Origin: UBA7672 sp965229115
GTDB taxonomy: Bacteria; Pseudomonadota; Alphaproteobacteria; Caulobacterales; Hyphomonadaceae
Assembly (NCBI GenBank): GCA_965229115.1
Contig: CBDDIR010000003.1
Coordinates: 4,402,001-4,466,000 of the forward strand
DNA length: 64,000 nt
Reading direction: 5' to 3'
Made by a program: the position numbers and the translations under genes. Each line of letters begins with the position of its first letter. The first letter of the stretch is position 1. The notes below the pieces were generated by a model. That model was not told the origin of the DNA and did not search any database. It saw nothing but the letters and a program-made list of their open reading frames with translations. Of this stretch, positions 51,397-59,164 are shown piece after piece.

Positions 51397-51762
51397 TCAG
51401 TAGTTGGCGGGATCGAGCCCAAGCGCCTCAGCCAGCGAGAAGATCGCCTGGTTTTCCTGAGGCTCCAGCTTGCCGTCAGCCAGCAAGGCGGCCTGTGCGA
51501 CCCGCATCAGCAAGGCCTTGTCAGCCGCGCTGGTAATCTCGGTGCGGATGGTCACCAGCGCCGTTCCAAAGCTCTGGGCTGCATGAACCTCGCGCGCAGC
51601 CTGCTCCCAGGCTTCCGCGATCTCCGTATGGCCAGAATGGTTGAGCTCCGGCTCCTTGTTCGCAAAGCTGGCGAAGTGCTGGGCCTCGATTGGCGACAGA
51701 CGCCCATCGGAGAACGACACCATCGCGAAGGCGCGGGCGGCATTGAGAAGAACCGGGGTCAT
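51397..51762 (-). CDS. TerB-like tellurite resistance family protein
   Basis: The 121-residue all-helical protein has the two-part TerB pattern in which acidic residues bind metal: MVSFSDGRLSPIEAQHFASF and ALLADGKLEPQENQAIFSLA. The length fits a stand-alone TerB domain. Its role is unclear; TerB domains link metal sensing to membrane stress complexes, and no other ter genes are present. It lies 30 bases after hisN on the same strand. Confidence 0.8.
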   Translation of the reverse strand: MTPVLLNAARAFAMVSFSDGRLSPIEAQHFASFANKEPELNHSGHTEIAEAWEQAAREVHAAQSFGTALVTIRTEITSAADKALLMRVAQAALLADGKLEPQENQAIFSLAEALGLDPANY

Positions 51763-51792
51763 GGCTTACGTCCTGTTGCTGGTGGCCGAAAG

Positions 51793-52599
51793 CTAGAGGG
51801 CTGAGCGCCTCAGAGAGATCAACGCCTCATCGAGGATCTTGCGGTTCGATGCGGCCACAATTTGTCCGCCCAGCTGCGCCGGGTTTCCGCGCCAGTCGGT
51901 AACAACACCGCCCGCGCCCTCGATAACCGGGAAGAGGGCGGCGACGTCATGCGCCTTGAGCCCGCTCTCCGCCACCATGTCGATCGTGCCCGCCGCCAGG
52001 CGTGCGTACGCGTATGCATCAAGGCCATAGCGGGTCAGGCGCGCGGTTGCGCGGATATGCTCGAAGGCGCCGCGTTCAGGCGGGGTGAGGATGAAGGGGT
52101 CAGTCGTCGACAGCACGGCCTGCGTAAGTTGCGGGCAATCGCGCGTCTTGAGCCTGGTGCGTTGGCCCCGCGCGTCCATCCAGGCTTCATCGCCCACGCC
52201 GACATACCGTTCATCCATCCAGGGCTGGTCGATCACGCCGAGGATCGGGCGGCCTTCCTTCACGAGGCCGATCAGCACGCACCAGCTGGGCAGGCCGGCG
52301 ACAAAGGCGCGGGTGCCGTCTATCGGATCGAGATACCAGGTGAGACCGGACGTGCCGGCCGTCGAACCGTATTCTTCTCCTTCGATCGCGTCGTCTGGTC
52401 GTTCGGCGGAAATGATCTCGCGCATAACGCGTTCGGACGCACGATCGGCTTCCGTGACCGGATCAAAACCGTTGGCGTCCTTGTTGATCGGATTGCTGGC
52501 TTCAGCCGAGCGGAAGATAGGAAGAATCGCCTCGCGCGCAGCGTCGGCGAGACGGGCGGCCAGAGGCAGAAGAGAGCGGGCGAGAGCGGGGTCCGGCAT
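51793..52599 (-). CDS. hisN: Inositol-monophosphatase-family histidinol-phosphatase
   Basis: This 268-residue metal-dependent phosphatase probably removes phosphate from histidinol phosphate in histidine synthesis. The family elements are GFDPVTEADRASERVMREII, AIEGEEYGSTAG with the metal Glu pair, and WYLDPIDGTRAFVAGLPSW. The last metal site is GLKAHDVAALFPVIEGAGG. The GTRAFVAG spelling resembles HisN more than inositol phosphatase, but sequence alone does not exclude the latter. The start at 52599 has AAAGG seven bases upstream. Confidence 0.8.
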   Translation of the reverse strand: MPDPALARSLLPLAARLADAAREAILPIFRSAEASNPINKDANGFDPVTEADRASERVMREIISAERPDDAIEGEEYGSTAGTSGLTWYLDPIDGTRAFVAGLPSWCVLIGLVKEGRPILGVIDQPWMDERYVGVGDEAWMDARGQRTRLKTRDCPQLTQAVLSTTDPFILTPPERGAFEHIRATARLTRYGLDAYAYARLAAGTIDMVAESGLKAHDVAALFPVIEGAGGVVTDWRGNPAQLGGQIVAASNRKILDEALISLRRSAL

Positions 52600-52713
52600 G
52601 GTCGGACCTTTGCCTCTCAAGCCCTGATCCTGCAAGACAAAGTCCTGAGGACCGCCTGTCGCCCGGCCGGAGTTTATCTCCTGGCCGGGCGCTTGGCGTA
52701 GGGGGGCTATTAC

Positions 52714-53115
52714 TTACGAAGCAACTGATTCCGAGCCGCCATCACCCTCGAGGGCTTTGGCGAGGTCGAGCAGGCGACGACGCGGACGCTCGCCGAGGCG
52801 ATAGTAAGCCCGCACGAGTTCCAGGGTTTCTTTCTGCGAGAGAATGTCACCCGACAGACGGTCAGCCTGGTCGTTGGCCGGAGCCTGTTTCCCGTCCGGC
52901 GCGAGGCCGTCGAAGAAGTAGTTGATGTTCACGTTCAGGGCGGTGCCGAGGCTGAAGAGCCGGCTCGCCGTGATGCGGTTCGCACCGCACTCATATTTCT
53001 GGATCTGTTGGAAACGAACTCCAACCTGACCAGCCAGGTCTTGCTGGGTCAGACCCAGCAGGCGGCGGCGGCGACGAAGCCGTTTGCCGACATAGATATC
53101 CACATCAGTGGCCAT
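52714..53115 (-). CDS. XRE-family transcriptional regulator
   Basis: This 133-residue DNA-binding protein starts at 53115, with GGGAG eight bases before the ATG. The helix-turn-helix spans residues 6-65: VGKRLRRRRRLLGLTQQDLA and GVRFQQIQKYECGANRITAS. The C-terminal part has helical ETLELVRAYYRLGERPRRRL, as in several Caulobacterales regulators of this group. A perfect inverted repeat about 70 bases upstream (53187-53201) could be its own operator. Confidence 0.88.
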   Translation of the reverse strand: MATDVDIYVGKRLRRRRRLLGLTQQDLAGQVGVRFQQIQKYECGANRITASRLFSLGTALNVNINYFFDGLAPDGKQAPANDQADRLSGDILSQKETLELVRAYYRLGERPRRRLLDLAKALEGDGGSESVAS

Positions 53116-53186
53116 TACGCATACTCCCACTACGCCGGCCCGTACCAATCCGGAACCGTCAGGTAGGAGAGAGCAAGGCGCTTGCC

Positions 53187-53201
53187 ACACGCTTGGCGTG
53201 T
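53187..53201. promoter_or_regulatory. Inverted repeat upstream of the XRE gene
   Basis: ACACGC-TTG-GCGTGT is a perfect 6-bp-arm inverted repeat in the leader of the XRE gene and a candidate autoregulatory site. Confidence 0.4.
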
Positions 53202-53379
53202 ACTTTGTGCAACGCAGCAGAATGTGACTGTTTAATTACAGGGCGCCGCTGCCTTAGAACTCGCCAGCATATGCTTTTTCCCAGCAAACTGCGCAAATTC
53301 GACGCAGCGGCGGGATTCGGGGTTGAGCTTTTCGCACTGCAGCGTAAATTCAACTCGTGGCTCTTCGGAGCCGCTGCCC

Positions 53380-54375
53380 TTATGGGCGTTTCCTCCCTAA
53401 ACCTTTGGCCGCGCTGGCATCCAGCGCGGCCTTCTTCTTTGTATTTTCAGCATTTAGTCCGACTTCGGCACGCGTATAGGCGCAAATCTCGCCTGCGATC
53501 TCGCTCATGTGGCGACGCAACGTCAGGAAGCCCTCATGGGGCTCGACATTGGCTTCATCCAGGTAAAGCCGGCGGCGGATTTCGATCTGCAGGGCGTGCC
53601 GGCCAAGCGACGGCTGGCCGTGAGCTAACGTGGCGTAACCCCCGGCATAGGGTGTGTTGCGGGCGGTGGTGTAGCCGCGGTCCCGGAACAGGCTTTCCAC
53701 GAAGTCCGACAGGCCGTGGCAGCAGGATGCGCCAAAACGATCGCCGATAACGATGTCCGGCGCACGGGTCGTGTCCGCTTCGGTCGGCATGGAGTGGCAA
53801 TCGATCAGCCAACCCTGGCCAAACATGGCCTGGGCACGCTTCAGCAGGGCCTCCAGCGCGCGGTGATAGGGCCTATAGACCTGCTCCATCCGCCGGTCGG
53901 CTTCCTCCCGGCGCAGCTTGCGGCGATAGATCGGCGTGCCGTTGTGCGCGACGCGGGGAATACAGCCGAGCCCGGCATCCACCCGCGGCGACCGCTGAGC
54001 GTACCAGGACGGGGACGGGTCCTCGAACATGTGCGGATCCATCTCGGATTCCGCCCGGTTGAGATCGACATATCCCCGCGCGACCAGACCGCAGATCACA
54101 GGCGAGCCTGACTCATGAACATCGGTCAGCAGGCGGTCGACATAGGCGTCCTCGATCCGGCGCAGATCCAGCGTGGATGCGGCGCAGGTTTCCAAAAACC
54201 CCTTTGGATAAAGGCGTCCGGAGTGAGGGGAGGCGAAAACCGCAGGCGAAACGATCGAAACTGGCTCGTCGATGGAAAAGGAAAACCCCGTCCGTTCCGC
54301 ATCTGGGGAACGGGTTTTCGGGTCGGAGGACGCCGGATCGGAGAAGATCATCAGCCCGGGAAACATTCCGCCCAT
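53380..54375 (-). CDS. N-formylglutamate amidohydrolase family protein
   Basis: This 331-residue zinc-dependent enzyme would release formate from N-formylglutamate in histidine breakdown or act on a similar amide. The family blocks are AVFASPHSGRLYPKGFLETC, VICGLVARGYVDLNRAESEM, and WLIDCHSMPTEADTTRAPDI with the metal His. NTPYAGGYATLAHGQPSLG and HALQIEIRRRLYLDE follow. The start is uncertain: ATGs at 54375, 54366 and 54351 all lack a good ribosome site. No other hut genes are present. The 3' end contains a terminator-like hairpin that would act on the opposite strand. Confidence 0.85.
   Translation of the reverse strand: MGGMFPGLMIFSDPASSDPKTRSPDAERTGFSFSIDEPVSIVSPAVFASPHSGRLYPKGFLETCAASTLDLRRIEDAYVDRLLTDVHESGSPVICGLVARGYVDLNRAESEMDPHMFEDPSPSWYAQRSPRVDAGLGCIPRVAHNGTPIYRRKLRREEADRRMEQVYRPYHRALEALLKRAQAMFGQGWLIDCHSMPTEADTTRAPDIVIGDRFGASCCHGLSDFVESLFRDRGYTTARNTPYAGGYATLAHGQPSLGRHALQIEIRRRLYLDEANVEPHEGFLTLRRHMSEIAGEICAYTRAEVGLNAENTKKKAALDASAAKGLGRKRP
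53407..53441 (+). terminator. Plus-strand terminator-like hairpin inside a minus-strand gene
   Basis: A perfect 11-bp stem (GGCCGCGCTGG and CCAGCGCGGCC, 53407-53417 and 53421-53431, loop CAT) is followed on the plus strand by TTCTTCTTTG. It lies in the 3' coding end of the amidohydrolase gene and would stop a plus-strand transcript, possibly a small RNA from the 53200-53400 gap. Confidence 0.45.
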
Positions 54376-54479
54376 ATTTTCGGACGTTGCGTCAGGGTCA
54401 AGCTGTTGTTCATACCTGCTTTACCGCGACGCATCACAAATCGTACGATTCACCTGCTGGTCGAAGGTCGAGGATGGGT

Positions 54480-54839
54480 ATGGCCAAGATTCTCCTGGCG
54501 GAAGACGATGACAGCCTTCGCGGCTTCCTCGTAAACGCGCTCAAGCGTGCTGGTCACGTCGTGAAGGACTTCGACGAGGGCCGCACGGCGCTCAAGGCGC
54601 TCGAACGCGAAGTGTTCGACCTGCTTCTGACCGACATCGTCATGCCGGGTCTGGATGGGATCGAACTCGCCCGCCGCGGGGCAGAACTCGACCCCGCCAT
54701 GAAGATCGTTTTCATCACCGGCTTTGCTGGCGTCGCCCTGTCTGCAGGCGGCCCGACCCCGGCTGGCGCGAAAGTCCTGTCCAAGCCTTTCCACCTGCGC
54801 GAGCTGGTGGACGAGGTCGAGCGGGTGATGGCGGCTTAA
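54480..54839 (+). CDS. cpdR: CpdR-like single-domain response regulator
   Basis: This 119-residue receiver domain has MAKILLAEDDDSLRGFLVNA with the acidic pocket, the phosphoacceptor Asp in LLLTDIVMPGLDG, Thr in IVFITGFAGVAL, and Lys in VLSKPFHLREL. It lacks an output domain. The sequence closely follows CpdR of Caulobacter, which when unphosphorylated primes the ClpXP protease to degrade cell-cycle regulators such as PdeA and CtrA. The start at 54480 (GAGG six bases upstream) matches the family N-terminus; an ATG at 54474 adds two residues. It lies 124 bases before the tRNA-Val gene. Confidence 0.8.
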   Translation: MAKILLAEDDDSLRGFLVNALKRAGHVVKDFDEGRTALKALEREVFDLLLTDIVMPGLDGIELARRGAELDPAMKIVFITGFAGVALSAGGPTPAGAKVLSKPFHLRELVDEVERVMAA

Positions 54840-54963
54840 CAGTCGGCTGGAGGGGCGCTGTTTCGTCGCCCCGTTTCCTTGCGATTCACAGCATTGACGA
54901 CAAGGGTCCTAGGAGGCATTACACGCCCCTCGCCCGGCAGGGCGTAGGTCTAAAGGCTGGTTC

Positions 54964-55038
54964 GGGCGGTTAGCTCAGCGGTAGAGCACTACCTTGACAT
55001 GGTAGGGGTCACAGGTTCGATCCCTGTACCGCCCACCA
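54964..55038 (+). tRNA. tRNA-Val (anticodon GAC)
   Basis: The 75-base gene folds as a cloverleaf: acceptor GGGCGGT/ACCGCCC, D arm GCTC-AGCGGTA-GAGC, anticodon arm CTACC-TTGACAT-GGTAG with GAC, T arm ACAGG-TTCGATC-CCTGT, and an encoded CCA end. The T arm and 3' end are a usual attachment site for tyrosine recombinases, and the island begins directly downstream. Confidence 0.97.
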
Positions 55039-55299
55039 GCCTTTTCGAAACCCGCCCAATAACTTATTGGTGCCCGCCCGCCGGCTTAGCGGTGAGCCCC
55101 GCGTCTCAGGTACCAAATAGGTACCCGAGAGTGAGATTTCGGCTGCTGGCGACCGTTCAGATTAAATCTCGGAAACACGGCACCGTACAAAATCTTCAAC
55201 GCTACATATCCCGTCTTGTGAACCCGACACTCGCCGGGTTGAGCTCAACGCTCCTTCGAAATGATCAACTGGCGGTCGCACGCCCGAAGGAGATTGCGG

Positions 55300-55635
55300 A
55301 TGCACTACGACGATCATCTGACCACGGACGAAGTTGCCGAGGTTTTGGGCATCACGAAAGACAAGCTGGCTGGAATGCGCAGGCCGCGTGTCCATAAGAA
55401 GTATATCTGGGACCGGGCTGCACGTCAGACAGTCGTAGTGGAGCTGTTCGAACATCATGGCCCGCGTTGGATCAAAGTGTCTGGACGCATCCTTTATCCG
55501 ACCGATGGATTGAATGCCTTCCTCAATGATCCCGCGCAGCACCAAACGGCGACACGTGAGCAACAACGTGATCGCTTTCGAGCGCTAATGGATCGGAAAG
55601 AGTGCACTGGATCGGTGCGTTTGGACCAGTTGTAA
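55300..55635 (+). CDS. Helix-turn-helix DNA-binding protein
   Basis: This 111-residue protein starts at 55300, with AAGGAG seven bases upstream. The N-terminus is an excisionase/MerR-like helix-turn-helix: HLTTDEVAEVLGITKDKLAG. It is followed by ILYPTDGLNAFLNDPAQ, which is the usual end of such domains. A basic helical tail follows. It is the first gene of the island and may control excision or the replication module downstream. Confidence 0.7.
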   Translation: MHYDDHLTTDEVAEVLGITKDKLAGMRRPRVHKKYIWDRAARQTVVVELFEHHGPRWIKVSGRILYPTDGLNAFLNDPAQHQTATREQQRDRFRALMDRKECTGSVRLDQL

Positions 55636-55874
55636 AACGAACAACGAAATCAATGGTCCGAGGACGTGGATCAACCGTCCGTTTTTATGTACGCGCGAAA
55701 CGCGTTGAGTTATAAGGTTCGTATCGAGCGCACCTCGGGAGTGCACCCCGTAGTGCTCGATGTCCGCGGCGACTTTACAAGCCGCGTTTGTGCAACAGGG
55801 TCTCCGGAGACGGGACCGCGAATTTTTCATCATGAACCCGATCTCTGAGACGCCTCCATTTGAGGAAGTCTCTG

Positions 55875-56081
55875 ATGTTTGTCTGCTACGACGTTCACGA
55901 GTGTTCCCGCTCGTTGGGCGTGTCCACATCTACGCTCGCGAGATGGCGAGTGACCGGCGAAGGGCCGACCTTTCACAAGATCGGTCGGCGGGTGATGTAT
56001 CAAGTTGTCGAGGTGGAGGGCTGGGTACAGCGCCATGCGTTTAGTTCCACGAGCCAGTACCAGCGTGGGACGACACCATGA
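55875..56081 (+). CDS. Small excisionase-like helix-turn-helix protein
   Basis: The 68-residue protein starts at 55875, after GAGGAAG at 6-base spacing. It is one winged helix-turn-helix of the HTH_17/AlpA type: CYDVHECSRSLGVSTSTLAR, WRVTGEGPTFHKIGRRVMYQ, then VVEVEGWVQRH. Such proteins act as recombination directionality factors or as regulators of integrated elements. The stop overlaps the initiator start by ATGA, so the two are translationally coupled. Confidence 0.75.
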   Translation: MFVCYDVHECSRSLGVSTSTLARWRVTGEGPTFHKIGRRVMYQVVEVEGWVQRHAFSSTSQYQRGTTP

Positions 56082-56554
56082 TTGGCCAGAAACTGAAAGG
56101 TGCCTACCTCGACTGGTTCAACCGAGTAAAGCCAGAGGTGGCGTTTACGGGAACCGCCAAGCAAGGACGTTCGTCGCTGTTAGGGCATCCGCAGCTTGTC
56201 TCCGTCGAAGCGCTTTCGATCAACACGGCGTTGGTGATGGAAAGAGTGTCCCGCGATCTTCTCGGACGGCGAGCAGTGCGACAAGGCGAACGATTGCGGT
56301 ACTGCGGATGTGTTGAGGGAGATCCGAGAACAGATAAACGGATGCACGTTCATCTGGCTGTGTCTGGAATTCCGCAGGGCTCGATGTGGGACTCAGTGGT
56401 CGACGCACTTGAGTCTCGATGGCGCGCCAGTCACTGGGGCTACAAGGAGGTAGCTGCGACACCGCTTCAGCCAGACGACGGCGTACGGTGGTGCAGATAC
56501 ATGCTGAAGGAGTTTGATGGCAACAAAACCGAAAGGTGGTTCGCCAACTTCTAG
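56078..56554 (+). CDS. HUH-family rolling-circle replication initiator
   Basis: The 158-residue protein has the three motifs of an HUH endonuclease in order: motif I as FTGTAKQG (residues 23-30), the metal-binding HxH as RMHVHLAV (His90 and His92), and a single catalytic Tyr with following Lys as VRWCRYMLKEF (Tyr141, Lys144). It is small, consisting of the nuclease domain only, without a helicase. This is what one finds in rolling-circle plasmids, filamentous-phage relatives and some integrative elements. It nicks DNA and remains bound by a phosphotyrosine. It is coupled to the excisionase-like gene. Confidence 0.7.
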   Translation: MIGQKLKGAYLDWFNRVKPEVAFTGTAKQGRSSLLGHPQLVSVEALSINTALVMERVSRDLLGRRAVRQGERLRYCGCVEGDPRTDKRMHVHLAVSGIPQGSMWDSVVDALESRWRASHWGYKEVAATPLQPDDGVRWCRYMLKEFDGNKTERWFANF

Positions 56555-56568
56555 ATAGATACACAAAT

Positions 56569-56620
56569 GGCGAGGACTCGGCTCTAGCGGTAACGAGGTC
56601 CCAGGGGTCCAATCCTCGCC
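56569..56620 (+). other. tRNA-like fragment without anticodon arm
   Basis: GGCGAGG and CCTCGCC (56569-56575 and 56614-56620) pair like an acceptor stem. Between them is a D-arm-like CTCG-N13-CGAG with AGCGGTAA in the loop, and a T-arm-like GGGGTCCAATCC. The whole is 52 bases, close to a tRNA minus its anticodon arm and variable loop. It could be a decayed tRNA or an attachment-site relic. Confidence 0.3.
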
Positions 56621-56678
56621 GGTCGGCTTTCCAGCAGGGCTTCGTGATCGGCCCCCACCGAGTGGTCCAAGTCGATTG

Positions 56679-57596
56679 TTAGTTCATTGCTCGCTCTGAT
56701 GCTAGCCGGAGCATGGCTGGCGGAGCGCTTGCGCGACGCGGAGCCGGCCATGCTCCGGCTAGCGTCGGCATGAAGACCTCCGGGGCCGGGGCGCGATATC
56801 CAAGCGATGCATGAGGACGCACGGCGTTGAAGTGACGACGCCAGCTCTCGATCACGACACGGGCTTCAGCGAGTGAGTAGAAGATCTCGCCATTGAGAAG
56901 TTCATCGCGCAATCGCGCATTGAAGGACTCGACGAAGCCGTTCTCCCACGGACTGCCGGGCGCGATGTAGGCGGTCCTGGCGCCTACTGCCGCGATCCAC
57001 TCCTGCACTGCCTGGGCGATAAATTCGGGCCCGTTGTCTGAACGAACATGTTCGGGCACGCCACGCGTGATGAAGAGATCAGACAACACGTCGATGACGT
57101 CGATCGACTTCAGCTTTCGTTCGATGCGGATGGCGATGCATTCATGCGTGAACTCATCGACGACATTGAGCATCCGGTACTTCCTCCCCTCATGGGTGCG
57201 GTCTTCGACGAAGTCGTAAGACCAGACATGGTTGCGGCGCTCCGCCCGGAGGCGGATGCACGATCCATCGCTGAGCCATAAACGGCTGCGTTTTGGCTGT
57301 TTCTGAGGAACCTTCAGTCCCTCCTGCCGCCAGATCCGCTCGACCCGCTTGTCGTTCACGACCCAGCCCGCCGTGGATCGCAGCAGGGCTGCGATCTTCC
57401 GGTAGCCATAGCGGCCGTACTGCCTGGCCAGCTCGACAATGTCGGCGGTCAGTCGTTCCTCGTCGTCATGGCCCCGCGGCCGCTTGCGCTGCGTGGAGCG
57501 ATGTTGTCCGAGCACACGGCAGACCCGGCGCTCGGACAGTCTCAGCTCCGACCTGACATGGTCGATGCAGGCGCGGCGACGCGCGGGGCTCAGAAG
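56679..57596 (-). CDS. IS3-family transposase OrfB (catalytic part)
   Basis: OrfB carries the DDE integrase core: DFVEDRTHEGRKYRMLNVVD (first Asp), HVRSDNGPEFIAQAVQEW (second Asp), and SPWENGFVESFNARLRDELL (Glu). Upstream is the HTH_21-like region YGYRKIAALLRSTAGWVVND. The frame has no good start of its own and is expected to be read by -1 slippage from orfA at the heptamer G-GGA-AAC (57602-57596). A GTG at 57515 could give a shorter product. The full DDE set suggests that the element may still be active. Confidence 0.88.
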   Translation of the reverse strand, partial: LLSPARRRACIDHVRSELRLSERRVCRVLGQHRSTQRKRPRGHDDEERLTADIVELARQYGRYGYRKIAALLRSTAGWVVNDKRVERIWRQEGLKVPQKQPKRSRLWLSDGSCIRLRAERRNHVWSYDFVEDRTHEGRKYRMLNVVDEFTHECIAIRIERKLKSIDVIDVLSDLFITRGVPEHVRSDNGPEFIAQAVQEWIAAVGARTAYIAPGSPWENGFVESFNARLRDELLNGEIFYSLAEARVVIESWRRHFNAVRPHASLGYRAPAPEVFMPTLAGAWPAPRRASAPPAMLRLASERAMN

Positions 57597-57868
57597 TTTC
57601 CCTTGGCGGCTTCCGACAGGATCAGCTTGTCCAGCGTCAGATCCGACACCGCCTTGCGCAGCCGCTGGTTCTCCAGCTCAAGATCCTTCATGCGCTTGAC
57701 CTGATCGGTCTTCAGGCCGCCAAACTCAGATCGCCATCGATAGTAGGTGACGTCCGTGACCCCGATCGACCGCACCGCATCGGTCACTGACTGGCCCTGC
57801 GAGACCAGCACATCAACCTGCCGGAGCTTCGCAACAATCTCCTCCGGCTTGTAACGCTTCCTTGCCAT
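57590..57868 (-). CDS. IS3-family transposase OrfA (DNA-binding part)
   Basis: The 92-residue protein has a helix-turn-helix (MARKRYKPEEIVAKLRQVDV, then GVTDVTYYRWRSEFGGL) and a leucine-zipper helix (LELENQRLRKAVSDLTLDKL). It binds the IS ends. Translation either stops at the TGA at 57592-57590 or slips back one base at G-GGA-AAC a few codons earlier, making the OrfAB transposase. Confidence 0.9.
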   Translation of the reverse strand: MARKRYKPEEIVAKLRQVDVLVSQGQSVTDAVRSIGVTDVTYYRWRSEFGGLKTDQVKRMKDLELENQRLRKAVSDLTLDKLILSEAAKGNF

Positions 57869-57928
57869 CCACCTACTCCATCCGCTCCAAAAACATATCT
57901 AAGTGCGGACCACTTCAAAGGGGGCGGA

Positions 57929-59164
57929 TCATGCGTCTGATCGCGAACCTAGACTGATTTGTTCTACAGGTTCCGGAACCAGGGCAATTTCTCTCTTAAG
58001 TGTAGTGGAGCGTCTCTTCGACATCTCCATTTCCATTTCTCGTCCGACAAGCTCAGCTGCTTTCAAAGCGGTCTCGTCGCCAATGTGTGCATAACGCTCG
58101 GCCGTCCTTGCTTGAGCATGGCCGAGCGTTTTCGCAATCAGATGCGTTGAGAGTCCAGCCAGGACACCCCATGACGCGTGCGTGTGTCTCAGATCGTGAA
58201 TTCGGAAATCGCTGATGCCGGCCAGAGCCAGAACCTTTTTGAACGGCTTCTTCAGATTGTGGAAATGATCGCCCGGCTTTAGACCTGGAAACACGAACGG
58301 GTTGCCGTGCATGCGAGGCATCTTCCGAAGAAGTTCCAGCGCTGGTTGCGACAAGAACAATTTCCGCGGCCCAGTTTTGCTGTCAGGTAGATGCACGGTC
58401 TTGGTCGCGAAATGGATGTACTCCCATTTCATCGACAGAAACTCCTCTCGCCGAGCTCCAGTCAGTAGAGCGAAACGAATGGCCGGAGCGACGATAAAAT
58501 TCATCGAGCCGTCCTGCTCGATCTGATCTAGGACTGAATCAAGTCGCTCGAACTCATCCCGCGATAGAAAGCGCTCGCGGGCTTTTCCAGCATACTTCCG
58601 AACGCCTTTGCAGGGGTTGGTGTGTGGATCACGCTGCTGCTGACGTTCGGCCTCGTTGAAGACCGCTGCCAACAGGCTCACTGTTCGATTTGCTGCTCCA
58701 GGAGTTTTCGCCCTGGTGTTTATCCACGCCTGCACGTCGGACTGCCGAATGTCGGTGAGTGGCAGCTTACCCAGGGTAGGACGGACATGGGTGTCGTAAT
58801 AGGAGCGCTCCATGTCCTTTGTGCTCTGTTTCTTTTTCGCGGAACAACCGTAAACGATCCAGAAGTCGTTCAGCGTTTGGCGAACTCTTGCAGATTGCTT
58901 CTCAGCCGATGGATCACCGCCCTGTGCGATTCGGACCTTCCATTCGATAGCGATTTTTCGCGCTTGATCGACGGTCAAGTCGCCATACGTCCCGATCGTT
59001 GGCTTGCGCTGCCTACCGTTGGCGTTCCGGTATTTCAGGAAGAACGTCTTCTTTCCTGACGGGGCGGTTTTGATTGCGAAGCCGCGAATTTCTGTATCGA
59101 AGCATATAAGATCGTGCGCAGTGGGCGTGATCGAGTCGATGAGCTTCTTGGTTATCTTCGGCAT
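57929..59164 (-). CDS. Tyrosine recombinase/phage-type integrase, 3' end set by the IS
   Basis: This 411-residue site-specific recombinase has an Arm-binding N-terminus (MPKITKKLIDSITPTAHDLI with FDTEIRGFAIKTAPSGKKTF), a SAM-like core-binding domain, and the catalytic domain. Active-site residues are Arg in LLTGARREEFLSMKW, His-xx-Arg in IHDLRHTHASWG, and the nucleophile Tyr in ARTAERYAHIGDE. I start at 59164, with AGGA just upstream. The stop TGA is the first three bases of the IS terminal repeat, so the native C-terminus was probably replaced. All catalytic residues lie well before this, so the enzyme may still work. Confidence 0.88.
   Translation of the reverse strand: MPKITKKLIDSITPTAHDLICFDTEIRGFAIKTAPSGKKTFFLKYRNANGRQRKPTIGTYGDLTVDQARKIAIEWKVRIAQGGDPSAEKQSARVRQTLNDFWIVYGCSAKKKQSTKDMERSYYDTHVRPTLGKLPLTDIRQSDVQAWINTRAKTPGAANRTVSLLAAVFNEAERQQQRDPHTNPCKGVRKYAGKARERFLSRDEFERLDSVLDQIEQDGSMNFIVAPAIRFALLTGARREEFLSMKWEYIHFATKTVHLPDSKTGPRKLFLSQPALELLRKMPRMHGNPFVFPGLKPGDHFHNLKKPFKKVLALAGISDFRIHDLRHTHASWGVLAGLSTHLIAKTLGHAQARTAERYAHIGDETALKAAELVGREMEMEMSKRRSTTLKREIALVPEPVEQISLGSRSDA

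Larger units (their letters stand above)
56645..57931 (-). mobile_element. IS3-family insertion sequence, IS407-group-like
   Basis: The element is 1287 bp with imperfect terminal inverted repeats: TGATCGGCCCCCACCGAGTG at the left and TGATCCGCCCCCTTTGAAGT read inward from the right, both continuing to GGTCC. It carries orfA and orfB in a -1 frameshift arrangement. No clear target-site duplication flanks it (TTCG on the left, TGCG on the right). The right end overlaps the stop codon of the integrase gene. Confidence 0.85.
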
